This document shows positions 18,071 to 25,069 of a stretch of DNA of 64,000 nucleotides, piece by piece. The notes below the pieces were generated by a model. That model saw nothing but the letters and a program-made list of their open reading frames with translations. It ran no database searches and had not been told where the DNA came from. Each line of letters begins with the position of its first letter. The first letter of the stretch is position 1. The translations under genes and the position numbers were made by a program. The stretch comes from Fusibacter bizertensis (GTDB lineage: Bacteria > Bacillota > Clostridia > Peptostreptococcales > Acidaminobacteraceae), in NCBI RefSeq assembly GCF_029914245.1, contig NZ_JARYZI010000009.1, positions 62,001 to 126,000 on the forward strand, read 5' to 3'.

Positions 18071-18730
18071 TTACTGCCACTGAAAATTATCTATCCCTGC
18101 ACCTATTTCAAAATGATATTTTACTATACCTAGATCCATTTTCGCGTAAAAGGCAGTTAATGGTTTTGCAATTACCTTATTGCCACTTTGAATAAGCATG
18201 AATTTTTGTTGATTCATAGCTGTAGGTGCAAGCATAGCAGCTTCCATACCTCTTCTAAACCATTCCTGCATTTCACTTTCTACTTTACATAGCTGCATCA
18301 TATCCTTTGATTTTCGTGGAACACCATCTGTTTTACCATAACCAAGTGCAATTACAATTCTAAGTTTCTCACCTTTTTTAAGTTTTACTGGAGCCTGTGA
18401 CTTTTTATAGGTCATAGCTACCCAGCATGTATTAAGCCCTAGTTGTTGAGCGCTTAACACAAGCTTTTCACCATAATACCCATAGTTTTCATCGGTGATA
18501 TTATTTCCAATTAGTGCAATATAATTTTTGCAATTTTCAAACTTTCCATAACGCGCCATCATGCTATCAAAGGCCTTTGGTTCATCTAAACAAAGTTGAA
18601 TATTTAGTCCACTCTCCTTATTACAGGCATCAACTGCATTTTGAAGTGCTAATTTTACGTCGCCTTCAATTTTTTGATCCGTATAACTACGCACAGAATG
18701 ACGTGCTTTGACAGCTTCTATTAATTCCAT
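18071..18730 (-). CDS. Nitroreductase-family flavoprotein
   Basis: 219 residues. The start M-E-L-I-E-A-V-K-A-R-H-S-V-R-S-Y is the classic FMN-binding beginning of nitroreductases. The middle carries L-V-L-S-A-Q-Q-L-G-L-N-T-C-W-V-A-M, and the C-terminal part A-P-T-A-M-N-Q-Q is the second FMN contact found in the two-copy clostridial subfamily. It would reduce nitro, quinone or similar compounds with NAD(P)H. The natural substrate is not deducible. It is 31 bases downstream of the MscS channel gene and may be read with it. Confidence 0.88.
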   Translation of the reverse strand: MELIEAVKARHSVRSYTDQKIEGDVKLALQNAVDACNKESGLNIQLCLDEPKAFDSMMARYGKFENCKNYIALIGNNITDENYGYYGEKLVLSAQQLGLNTCWVAMTYKKSQAPVKLKKGEKLRIVIALGYGKTDGVPRKSKDMMQLCKVESEMQEWFRRGMEAAMLAPTAMNQQKFMLIQSGNKVIAKPLTAFYAKMDLGIVKYHFEIGAGIDNFQWQ

Positions 18731-18761
18731 ATTTTCTCCTTTTTTCAGCTCACTGTTTATT

Positions 18762-19994
18762 CTAATTTGTTATTTTTTTCAAATCTTCTCCTGTTGGACT
18801 TTGGAAAATACGAAGATCAAATTCTGAAATCACAGCTAAAATATGGTCAAAAATATCAGCCTGTATTGCCTCATAATTCACCCATGCTGTATCATTAGTA
18901 AAAACGTATATTTCAAGAGGAAGTCCCTTTTCATCTGGTGAAAGTTGTCTAACCATCAAAGTCATCTCTTGGCTAATCCTTGGATGATTCTTCAGATAAT
19001 TTTCTATATAGGCTCTAAATGTACCAATATTCGTAAGATGTCTACCATTAACTTTACTTATTTCATTCACAATGTTTTCTTTATTATACGACTGAATTTC
19101 TGTTTTCTTGCGCTTTAGATAGTCCTGGATAAAGTTGATATGATCAAATCTTTCAAGCATTTCTTCATCGCAAAATTTAATACTATTCATATCGATATTT
19201 ATTGAACGTTTTATTCTTCTTCCACCAGCTTCTTGCATCCCTTTCCAGTTCTTAAATGATTCAGATACCAATGCATAGGTGGGAATAGTTACTATGGTCT
19301 TATCCCAGTTTTGAACTTTAACTGTATGCAGTGAAATTTCAAGCACATCACCATCAACGCCATATTTGGGTATTTCAATCCAGTCACCAATTTGTAGCAT
19401 GTTATTGGAAGTCAGCTGAATTCCCGCTACAAAACCTAAAATTGAATCCTGAAAAATCAGCAAAAGTACTGCCGAAGCCGCACCAATACTACCAATTAGG
19501 ATCAGTGGTGATCGGTTCATTAAAACACCTGCTATCACAATAATACCAACTGCATAAACGATGATTTTTCCCACTTGCAAGTAACCTTTTATTGGCCTTG
19601 CTTTTGAAGCTTTAAAAGTATTATAGATATCATTTAATGTATCAAAAAACTTATCTAATACCAATATGATGATAAAGACGATATAGCATAATGAAATTCG
19701 CTGAATCCAAACTTGGAAAGTAGGGAAAATCGGTGCAAATGCATGTATGACAACAGCTGGAATAATATAGATCATACGGTCAATAACTTTATTTTTTAAT
19801 AGGATGTCATCCCACTTAGTTTTACTCTTGTGTATAAATTTTGCTAACATTTTAAGTATAATTTTTTTAGCGATAAAATAAAGGACTACACTTATAAACA
19901 CGATCAACAAAATCATTATCGCATTTACAGCAAATACGGTCAGCCCTTCGCTTAGTCCATAGGTGCTTAATTTTTTTTCTAAAAACTTGATCAT
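18762..19994 (-). CDS. MscS-family mechanosensitive ion channel (YbdG-like)
   Basis: 410 residues with about five membrane segments. A pore-lining helix (S-I-G-A-A-S-A-V-L-L-L-I-F-Q-D-S-I-L-G) sits at about 175-195, then the cytoplasmic beta domain (I-G-D-W-I-E-I, G-V-D-G-D-V-L-E-I-S-L-H-T-V, V-T-I-P-T-Y-A-L). The long soluble tail (about 270-410) with R-R-I-K-R-S-I-N-I-D is the pattern of the YbdG/MscM group. It opens under membrane tension to release solutes. The length is normal for that group. Confidence 0.9.
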   Translation of the reverse strand: MIKFLEKKLSTYGLSEGLTVFAVNAIMILLIVFISVVLYFIAKKIILKMLAKFIHKSKTKWDDILLKNKVIDRMIYIIPAVVIHAFAPIFPTFQVWIQRISLCYIVFIIILVLDKFFDTLNDIYNTFKASKARPIKGYLQVGKIIVYAVGIIVIAGVLMNRSPLILIGSIGAASAVLLLIFQDSILGFVAGIQLTSNNMLQIGDWIEIPKYGVDGDVLEISLHTVKVQNWDKTIVTIPTYALVSESFKNWKGMQEAGGRRIKRSINIDMNSIKFCDEEMLERFDHINFIQDYLKRKKTEIQSYNKENIVNEISKVNGRHLTNIGTFRAYIENYLKNHPRISQEMTLMVRQLSPDEKGLPLEIYVFTNDTAWVNYEAIQADIFDHILAVISEFDLRIFQSPTGEDLKKITN

Positions 19995-20140
19995 TTGTCT
20001 ACTACCTCTTTTGTTTATTTATGTTTTAACAACTTCTAGTCTATACTATTAAAAAAAAGGTTGCAAGACAGTTAGGGCGTCAAAAAAAAATCTTAATAAA
20101 TTGTTACTGCTATATACTCCAACTTTATAATCTTGCAGAG

Positions 20141-20947
20141 CTATTTCATATTCACCAAATAATTTGTATCACATGATATTTTAGCCTCACCATATTCAGA
20201 ATTTGACGAACCACCATAAAAGTATATATCAAACGTAAACTGAGATTTTGCCGTTGTAACTTGATTTTCCATTTTACTAGAGTCAACTGTAGATATACTC
20301 GACATAAAATTCAAATAATGATTATCACTATATAATTCTTCTTTTTCTAGATCTTTATTATATACTCTTTCAAAAGTCCTATCTGTAACATTGAACTTAT
20401 TTAACGCTGTCTCACCAGATAATTTCATACTACTTGTAAAGGCAGTATTATCCCCACAAGCTAACTCACTAGATATACTCCTATAACTAATTATATTTTT
20501 CAAACCAGTTGCAATATCGCCATTTACACTTATGTGTTCAATTATTTCAAATTTACAATTAATATCTGTACTCCCCGCAGTTCCAACATCAGAAACCATC
20601 AATAAAACACTTGGCAATGATCGATAAATCAGAATATCACCATTAGATGTGATTACAGTCGATGTATACAAGTCTCCGTATGCAACATTAATATTATTAT
20701 GCGCAGTCGATGTAAGATTAATTTCGTTTACCTTGTTAAACAAATCCTGTAGTACAGAATCTTGCACTATTTCTTCCTGAGTATATGATGCTAGTGCTCT
20801 TGCTTCATTACTTACTGTTGCTTTTCCGTTAAGGATTTCTTTCAATATGTCTTTATCTTTACCAATATGTAAATTACCAACAAAAGTGATCAACATTATA
20901 CATGTAACTACACCAACAATTAATATTAAAAATATTTTTTTTCTCAT
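20141..20947 (-). CDS. Membrane-anchored protein of unknown function
   Basis: 268 residues. One hydrophobic N-terminal segment (about 5-23) follows M-R-K-K, so it is either secreted or anchored with the rest outside. The outer part is rich in Ser, Thr and Asn, polar and probably beta-rich, with no Cys pairs except C-G-D-N region and C-K/C-D singles. I recognise no family. It is a single gene with a tandem 17-bp repeat in its upstream region (21001-21034). The GAAAGGAATG site before the ATG supports the start. Confidence 0.7.
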   Translation of the reverse strand: MRKKIFLILIVGVVTCIMLITFVGNLHIGKDKDILKEILNGKATVSNEARALASYTQEEIVQDSVLQDLFNKVNEINLTSTAHNNINVAYGDLYTSTVITSNGDILIYRSLPSVLLMVSDVGTAGSTDINCKFEIIEHISVNGDIATGLKNIISYRSISSELACGDNTAFTSSMKLSGETALNKFNVTDRTFERVYNKDLEKEELYSDNHYLNFMSSISTVDSSKMENQVTTAKSQFTFDIYFYGGSSNSEYGEAKISCDTNYLVNMK

Positions 20948-21000
20948 GAAACATTCCTTTCTTCTCTATTTAACTTTAACAGACTGTTCTTCAACCACAA

Positions 21001-21034
21001 AGCTCATGTAGGCTCAAAGCTAATGTAGGCTCAA
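21001..21034. repeat. Tandem 17-bp direct repeat
   Basis: Two adjacent 17-base copies, 21001-21017 and 21018-21034, differing at one base (C/A at position 5). The shared part is ATGTAGGCTCAA. It lies upstream of the unknown membrane-anchored gene. Confidence 0.75.
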
Positions 21035-21063
21035 CTTTTTCACCCTAAACTACCAATTTGATT

Positions 21064-21115
21064 AAAAAAGGACTTTCAAGTTTCAGATGTTAATCTCTAA
21101 AACCCGAAAGTCCTT
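21064..21115 (-). terminator. Terminator at the end of the island
   Basis: A perfect 10-bp stem (21068-21077 with 21106-21115) and a 28-base loop with T-run on the minus strand. It would end transcripts coming from the DUF2268 gene and the remnants. Confidence 0.65.
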
Positions 21116-21142
21116 AACTTTAAAAAATTATTGAATTTGTTT

Positions 21143-21253
21143 TTATACTCTTGACACTAGTGCAACGGATTCAACGTGCCTTGAGTAGATAAAAATGATG
21201 TCGTCGGAACATATTGGGGCCTTATCGGAAGGGTATTTCTCTCGAAAGTAGAT
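21143..21253 (-). pseudogene. Remnant of a RumA/RlmD-like methyltransferase C-terminus
   Basis: An open stretch of 36 codons between two stops with no start. It ends H-V-E-S-V-A-L-V-S-R-V, which aligns with the last residues of the intact RlmD at 25070-26659 (H-V-E-C-V-A-L-I-E-K-K) and with the HVExV ending of the RumA family. The DNA is not a copy of the intact gene end, so it probably comes from a second, lost paralogue. The upstream part is too degraded to place. Confidence 0.4.
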
Positions 21254-21355
21254 CTACAAATCTGCATTTTTGAATTTTAGCCTTCACTCTTTTACATCGA
21301 AATAATCGGAAGTGTCATCATTCCTGTTCGGCACCTTGTAGTACTGCTACAACTT

Positions 21356-21495
21356 TACCAGTCAGTAAAAATTATCTTGATTAAGTCTTTTTTCATAAGC
21401 AATCCACTTTTAAAGAAAATTGTTGTAGTTCTTTCATCCTTTACGATTATCAGATCACCTTCTGGTTCAGTAGAGTTTTCTTCAAACAGGTTATT
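21356..21495 (-). pseudogene. Open 46-codon fragment, possible gene remnant
   Basis: A plausible coding stretch ending K-K-D-L-I-K-I-I-F-T-D-W, with no start codon after the upstream stop except an internal Met near the end. It has a protein-like composition (E-P-E-G-D-L-I-I-V-K-D-E-R). I do not recognise it. It could be the 3' end of a gene lost when the neighbouring DNA arrived, or chance. Confidence 0.3.
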
Positions 21496-21569
21496 TTAAT
21501 ATAGGCAGAAGCTGTTCCAAAATGATTTTCACTTCGAAACAGCTTCTTTATAATAGTATTTTATTACTT

Positions 21570-22430
21570 TTATTTAAAGTACTCTGATCTCTCCATAATT
21601 TCTTCACCCTCTAAAACCGTAGCCTGTTCTATAGAAACACCGGTTTTTTTCAAGAATGCTTGCACCGCATGATATCCCACAGCATATCCGGAATATGGAG
21701 GTATGCCTGAAGCTTCGGCTCCCTCGTAGCTTGTCAACATGTCACCAAAAATATATTTTCGAACTTGATTAAAGCCTTTAACATTTAAGGCCTCACCGGT
21801 TGTTTTACGTGCCTTTTCTAACTCTTCTCCTTTTAGTCCCTTAATCCAAGGACCAAGATATTCATAGCCATATATACTTTCAGCAAAGCTCTCTGCAAGT
21901 CCTTCTAGCACCAAGTACTTTGCAACAGTAACCTCCATAAAGTTCCACTTTGCATTATAAAACAATACATTATGATGAAACTCATGAGCAACAATTGATG
22001 GCAGTAATGTTAGACTCTTTTCATCCGGTGTTATTACAACTTGTATATAGCCTGGAATTCCACCAAAGCCGGTAATACCTCCATTATTGGCCAAAAACTC
22101 AGGGTCGCCAAGGAAAATTCCAAGTACAACCTTTTCTGGCACAGCTAACCCTGCAGCATGGAACCTTTCAGCTGCAGTTTCCAGTGCTTTACGGGCAGAT
22201 TCCCAAGCATTAGCAGCCTTAAGCCTAGTCAGCATCTCCTCTGCCTCGGCATCCCTACCTAATAGTGGTAAACATCCCATTGTCTCAGGCTTTGCAGGCA
22301 TATTCATTATCTTTAACATTGGCTCAAAGGGTTCCATTAACTTATTCTCATAAAAGCCACCTCGTTCTTCATTTGGCAAGTTAATCATTTCCTTGTATAA
22401 ACTATAAGTATCGTGAATTATAATCTCCAT
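21570..22430 (-). CDS. DUF2268-type putative zinc metalloprotease
   Basis: 286 residues. The zinc site is V-A-H-E-F-H-H-N at about 147-154 (HExxH), with the third ligand likely in E-G-L-A-E-S-F-A-E-S about 30 residues on, the pattern of gluzincin-like DUF2268 proteins. There is no signal peptide, so it acts in the cytosol. The target is unknown. It lies 27 bases after a MerR-TipAS regulator gene, a pairing often seen in Firmicutes, and shares its promoter at 23245-23275. Codons look richer in G and C than in flanking genes, which hints at transfer. Confidence 0.85.
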   Translation of the reverse strand: MEIIIHDTYSLYKEMINLPNEERGGFYENKLMEPFEPMLKIMNMPAKPETMGCLPLLGRDAEAEEMLTRLKAANAWESARKALETAAERFHAAGLAVPEKVVLGIFLGDPEFLANNGGITGFGGIPGYIQVVITPDEKSLTLLPSIVAHEFHHNVLFYNAKWNFMEVTVAKYLVLEGLAESFAESIYGYEYLGPWIKGLKGEELEKARKTTGEALNVKGFNQVRKYIFGDMLTSYEGAEASGIPPYSGYAVGYHAVQAFLKKTGVSIEQATVLEGEEIMERSEYFK

Positions 22431-22457
22431 AATATAATTACTCCTTTCTGTTAAGTT

Positions 22458-23222
22458 TTATTTTAAATTATCACAGTAGTAATGCATTGCTTCTCTCAAA
22501 AATTCTGCATAACCTGGTTTGTCTTTATCAATACTTTTCGTAAAACGCTCATCCTGTACATATAGGTCTCCAAGTCCTCTGAATATTTCAACGGTACAAT
22601 TGTAATAGCTATCAGTTATATGCTGTCTTAACTTTGCTACCCCTTCTTGAACAGCAGGATCCTTAGGACCTTTATGCCTATTAACAATAATCTTCTTGTT
22701 AATCTCTTCTGCTTCTGCATAAATTTTGGCCCAGTCTTCTTTATTGTACTTCGAAGTCTTCTTGACACTCTCTTTGTAAGCATCACTGCTGCCATATCTC
22801 TCCTTAGTTTCCTCAGCATATCTTTCTTTATGTTTTTCCAGCTCCATTGTATCGAATCCATCAAACATATCCCTTTTGTTTATTTCTATTCCCGTTTCAA
22901 CTGCCTCCAATGTTTTTTCAACTGAGGTTATAAGTCTCTCAATTCTTTTCCTTTTCTCTATTAAAAGCTCCTTGTGGGTATATAAAGCTTTCTGCTTATC
23001 AAAACCTGGAGTATCTAAAATATTTTTGATTTCTTGTAGGTTAAAGCCCAGTTCTTTGAAAAAGAGAATTTGCTGCAATCTTTCCAAGTCCTCATCAGAA
23101 TACAGCCTGTATCTGGCAGCCGTTACAAACTCAGGTGTTAATAGTCCTATCTCATCATAGTGGTGAAGTGTTCGCACACTTACTCCTACTATTTTAGATA
23201 CTTGTTTTACTTTGTAGCTCAT
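22458..23222 (-). CDS. MerR-family regulator with TipAS ligand-binding domain
   Basis: 254 residues: MerR winged helix at 1-70 (Y-K-V-K-Q-V-S-K-I-V-G-V-S-V-R-T-L-H-H-Y-D, G-L-L-T-P, Y-R-L-Y-S), a dimer coiled coil at about 75-120, and a TipAS domain at about 130-254 (W-A-K-I-Y-A-E-A, G-L-G-D-L-Y-V-Q-D-E-R-F). This is the TipAL/Mta type, which binds hydrophobic drugs such as thiopeptides and activates promoters with 19-bp spacers by twisting DNA. Two such promoters are present, one for this gene and one for the TipAS-AAA pair upstream. AAGGAGATAT supports the start. Confidence 0.92.
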   Translation of the reverse strand: MSYKVKQVSKIVGVSVRTLHHYDEIGLLTPEFVTAARYRLYSDEDLERLQQILFFKELGFNLQEIKNILDTPGFDKQKALYTHKELLIEKRKRIERLITSVEKTLEAVETGIEINKRDMFDGFDTMELEKHKERYAEETKERYGSSDAYKESVKKTSKYNKEDWAKIYAEAEEINKKIIVNRHKGPKDPAVQEGVAKLRQHITDSYYNCTVEIFRGLGDLYVQDERFTKSIDKDKPGYAEFLREAMHYYCDNLK

Positions 23223-23244
23223 TATTATATCTCCTTGTAGCTTT

Positions 23245-23275
23245 ATAGTAGTCTATCACGTAGCGTTAATGTCAA
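23245..23275 (-). promoter_or_regulatory. MerR-type promoter (19-bp spacer) of the regulator gene
   Basis: -35 TTGACA (23270-23275), 19-bp spacer, -10 TACTAT (23245-23250). The spacer carries ACG-C-TACGT-G-ATAG, sharing ACG-N-TACGT-N-ATAG with the promoter at 24793-24823. A 19-bp spacer is the mark of MerR activation. Confidence 0.75.
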
Positions 23276-23297
23276 TATCTTTTTTATATAATCAAAT

Positions 23298-24236
23298 TTA
23301 TCTACCAATTTCTTCTTTAGCCTTTTTGCTTGAATGTATTGCAGTTATAAAATCATTTAGTCTTACTTTACATGTATAACCCTCTCTTTCAAGAGCCATA
23401 GAGCTTGCATTGACAATTATATTAAGAATATCTCCACCTGAAAGCCATTCTGTTTCAATAATTATGCACTCCCTATCACTCTTTGAAAGTTCTATGGGAA
23501 GTTTACTCGGTATAAGTTTTTTAAAAATCATTTCTCTGCAGCTTTTATCAGGCAGAGGCATTTCTATGTGCCCAAGAATACGCCTGACGAATGCAGAATC
23601 ATAGTTTGATGCAAAGTTAGTTGCGAAAATAGTTATGCCTGAAAAATTGTCAAGCTCTAAAAGCATCACAGACCTGCTGACATTCACAGCATGATCTGTA
23701 CTTTGAGTTATATTTGATAATCTTTTTCCAAGGATAGAATCTGCTTCATCAAAGAACAGTACAGCATTTGATTCCTTCGCTTTCTGAAAGACCGCCTTAA
23801 TATTTTTTGGTGTTTCACCTACAAACTTAGATTCTATTTCTGCATAATTTACCCGGATAATGTCCATGTTAAGCTCATTTGCTATGGCTTCAGCAGCAAA
23901 GCTCTTCCCCGTACCTGGAGGACCATATAGGTTTATTGCAGTACGTCCTCCCGTAGCATCAACCTCCTTTAATCCAAAATCTTCATATAATACATCATGA
24001 TATTTAACCTTTGTAAGTAAGCTTGCCATCTGTTTTTTTGTTTTCTCTGAAACAACCAAATCCTCTAATCTACGCATTGGTTTTTCAGTAGTAAACATAT
24101 CCATTCTCTTATTGATATCATTTTCGACTGTCCTCTGATTTTGAACTCCAGGAGGTGATACATATCTTTCTTCTGATTGCGGCTTCAAGCTTTGTCCATT
24201 TTCACTTTTTGTGCCTATTTTCATATTTTCATCCAT
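23298..24236 (-). CDS. AAA+ ATPase of the FtsH/Vps4-like classic clade
   Basis: 312 residues. A poorly ordered start (1-45) is followed by one AAA+ module: Walker A G-P-P-G-T-G-K-S at about 103-110, Walker B L-F-F-D-E-A-D at about 157, the second region of homology with F-A-T-N-F, and a double Arg (F-V-R-R-I) at about 217 as arginine finger. No protease, membrane or zinc domain is fused. Such ATPases form rings that unfold or remodel proteins. It lies 23 bases after the free TipAS gene, under the MerR-type promoter at 24793-24823, so a ligand signal probably induces it. Substrate unknown. Confidence 0.88.
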   Translation of the reverse strand: MDENMKIGTKSENGQSLKPQSEERYVSPPGVQNQRTVENDINKRMDMFTTEKPMRRLEDLVVSEKTKKQMASLLTKVKYHDVLYEDFGLKEVDATGGRTAINLYGPPGTGKSFAAEAIANELNMDIIRVNYAEIESKFVGETPKNIKAVFQKAKESNAVLFFDEADSILGKRLSNITQSTDHAVNVSRSVMLLELDNFSGITIFATNFASNYDSAFVRRILGHIEMPLPDKSCREMIFKKLIPSKLPIELSKSDRECIIIETEWLSGGDILNIIVNASSMALEREGYTCKVRLNDFITAIHSSKKAKEEIGR

Positions 24237-24259
24237 TTTAAACTCTCCTCATCTTACAT

Positions 24260-24706
24260 TTACTCTTGTAGGACTTCATATTGGCTTTCCAGCCATATCA
24301 TTTCTAATTCATCAACATAACAATTTATAGAACTATGAAGGAAGTCTGGAAGCTTTGGATCTATTGTTTCAAAAACCTTTCTGAACTCAGAATCATAGCT
24401 ATAAATATCACCTAATCCTCTTAATACCTCTAAAGATGGCTCGTAGAAGTACTGTATAAATTGATGCCATTTTATTAGTAGCTCCTGTATTACATGACTA
24501 TCGACTCCATGCTGCATATTGTCTGCCAATTCCTGAAATATTGAATTGCATTCCTCCATTATCTGCTCTTTTTTCTTATCACCGCAGCTATTCCAACGCT
24601 GTGTTGATTGTCTAACCCTGTCTTCGCCCCATTGACTCATTGCCTGGTTTTCATACTGCTTTTGTTTTTCATCAGTTAGTTTATTTATTTTTTTATCTTT
24701 CTTCAT
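24260..24706 (-). CDS. Free-standing TipAS-domain protein
   Basis: 148 residues, a TipAS fold without DNA-binding part. It aligns by eye with the TipAS half of the neighbouring MerR protein (here E-V-L-R-G-L-G-D-I-Y-S-Y-D-S-E-F, there E-I-F-R-G-L-G-D-L-Y-V-Q-D-E-R-F). TipAS alone binds and sequesters thiopeptide-like compounds in Streptomyces. Here it may be a drug sponge or an adaptor for the AAA+ ATPase encoded next (inference). I chose the ATG at 24706, where GAGGTGAGG precedes it, over an upstream TTG. Confidence 0.85.
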   Translation of the reverse strand: MKKDKKINKLTDEKQKQYENQAMSQWGEDRVRQSTQRWNSCGDKKKEQIMEECNSIFQELADNMQHGVDSHVIQELLIKWHQFIQYFYEPSLEVLRGLGDIYSYDSEFRKVFETIDPKLPDFLHSSINCYVDELEMIWLESQYEVLQE

Positions 24707-24792
24707 TTTCCTCACCTCAATCAACTTGACTATACTGCATAATCAATTATAGAAATTACTATTGCCTCTGCCTAACTTATCGGCTTAAGACC

Positions 24793-24823
24793 ATTAAACA
24801 CTATGACGTAACGTGAGAGTCAA
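24793..24823 (-). promoter_or_regulatory. MerR-type promoter (19-bp spacer) of the TipAS-AAA pair
   Basis: -35 TTGACT (24818-24823), 19-bp spacer, -10 TTTAAT (24793-24798). The spacer contains CTCACGTTACGTCATAG, sharing the core ACG-N-TACGT-N-ATAG with 23245-23275. The rest of the 24707-25069 gap holds only the RlmD terminator and AT-rich DNA. Confidence 0.75.
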
Positions 24824-24984
24824 TAACTTTTTTATATAATTTTGAAAAATATAAGTAATCCTACGCTTTATTGAAAGCTAAATAGCAATTGCCCACTACT
24901 TAAACAAGTCTACATACAATTCTGCAAAATTCAAACCTTTGCGCAAAATCACCTTAATATTTATCAGGTTGACGGCCCCCTAGT

Positions 24985-25015
24985 AAAAAATTCCCCCAAA
25001 CATAGTTTGAGGGAA
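24985..25015 (-). terminator. Terminator after rlmD
   Basis: An 11-bp stem with one mismatch (24991-25001 with 25005-25015) and a 3-base loop, followed on the minus strand by six T. Confidence 0.8.
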
Positions 25016-25069
25016 CATAAAACACACTTCAGTATTTGGTTAGAAACTTTCAAAACCTTTGATATAAGC

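Larger units (their letters stand above)
20948..21569. other. Gene-poor degenerate stretch of about 620 bp
   Basis: No intact gene. It holds a tandem 17-bp repeat, a terminator of the minus strand, a remnant resembling the end of a RumA/RlmD-type methyltransferase, and a 46-codon open fragment without a start. It reads as decayed DNA at the edge of an acquired island. Confidence 0.55.
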
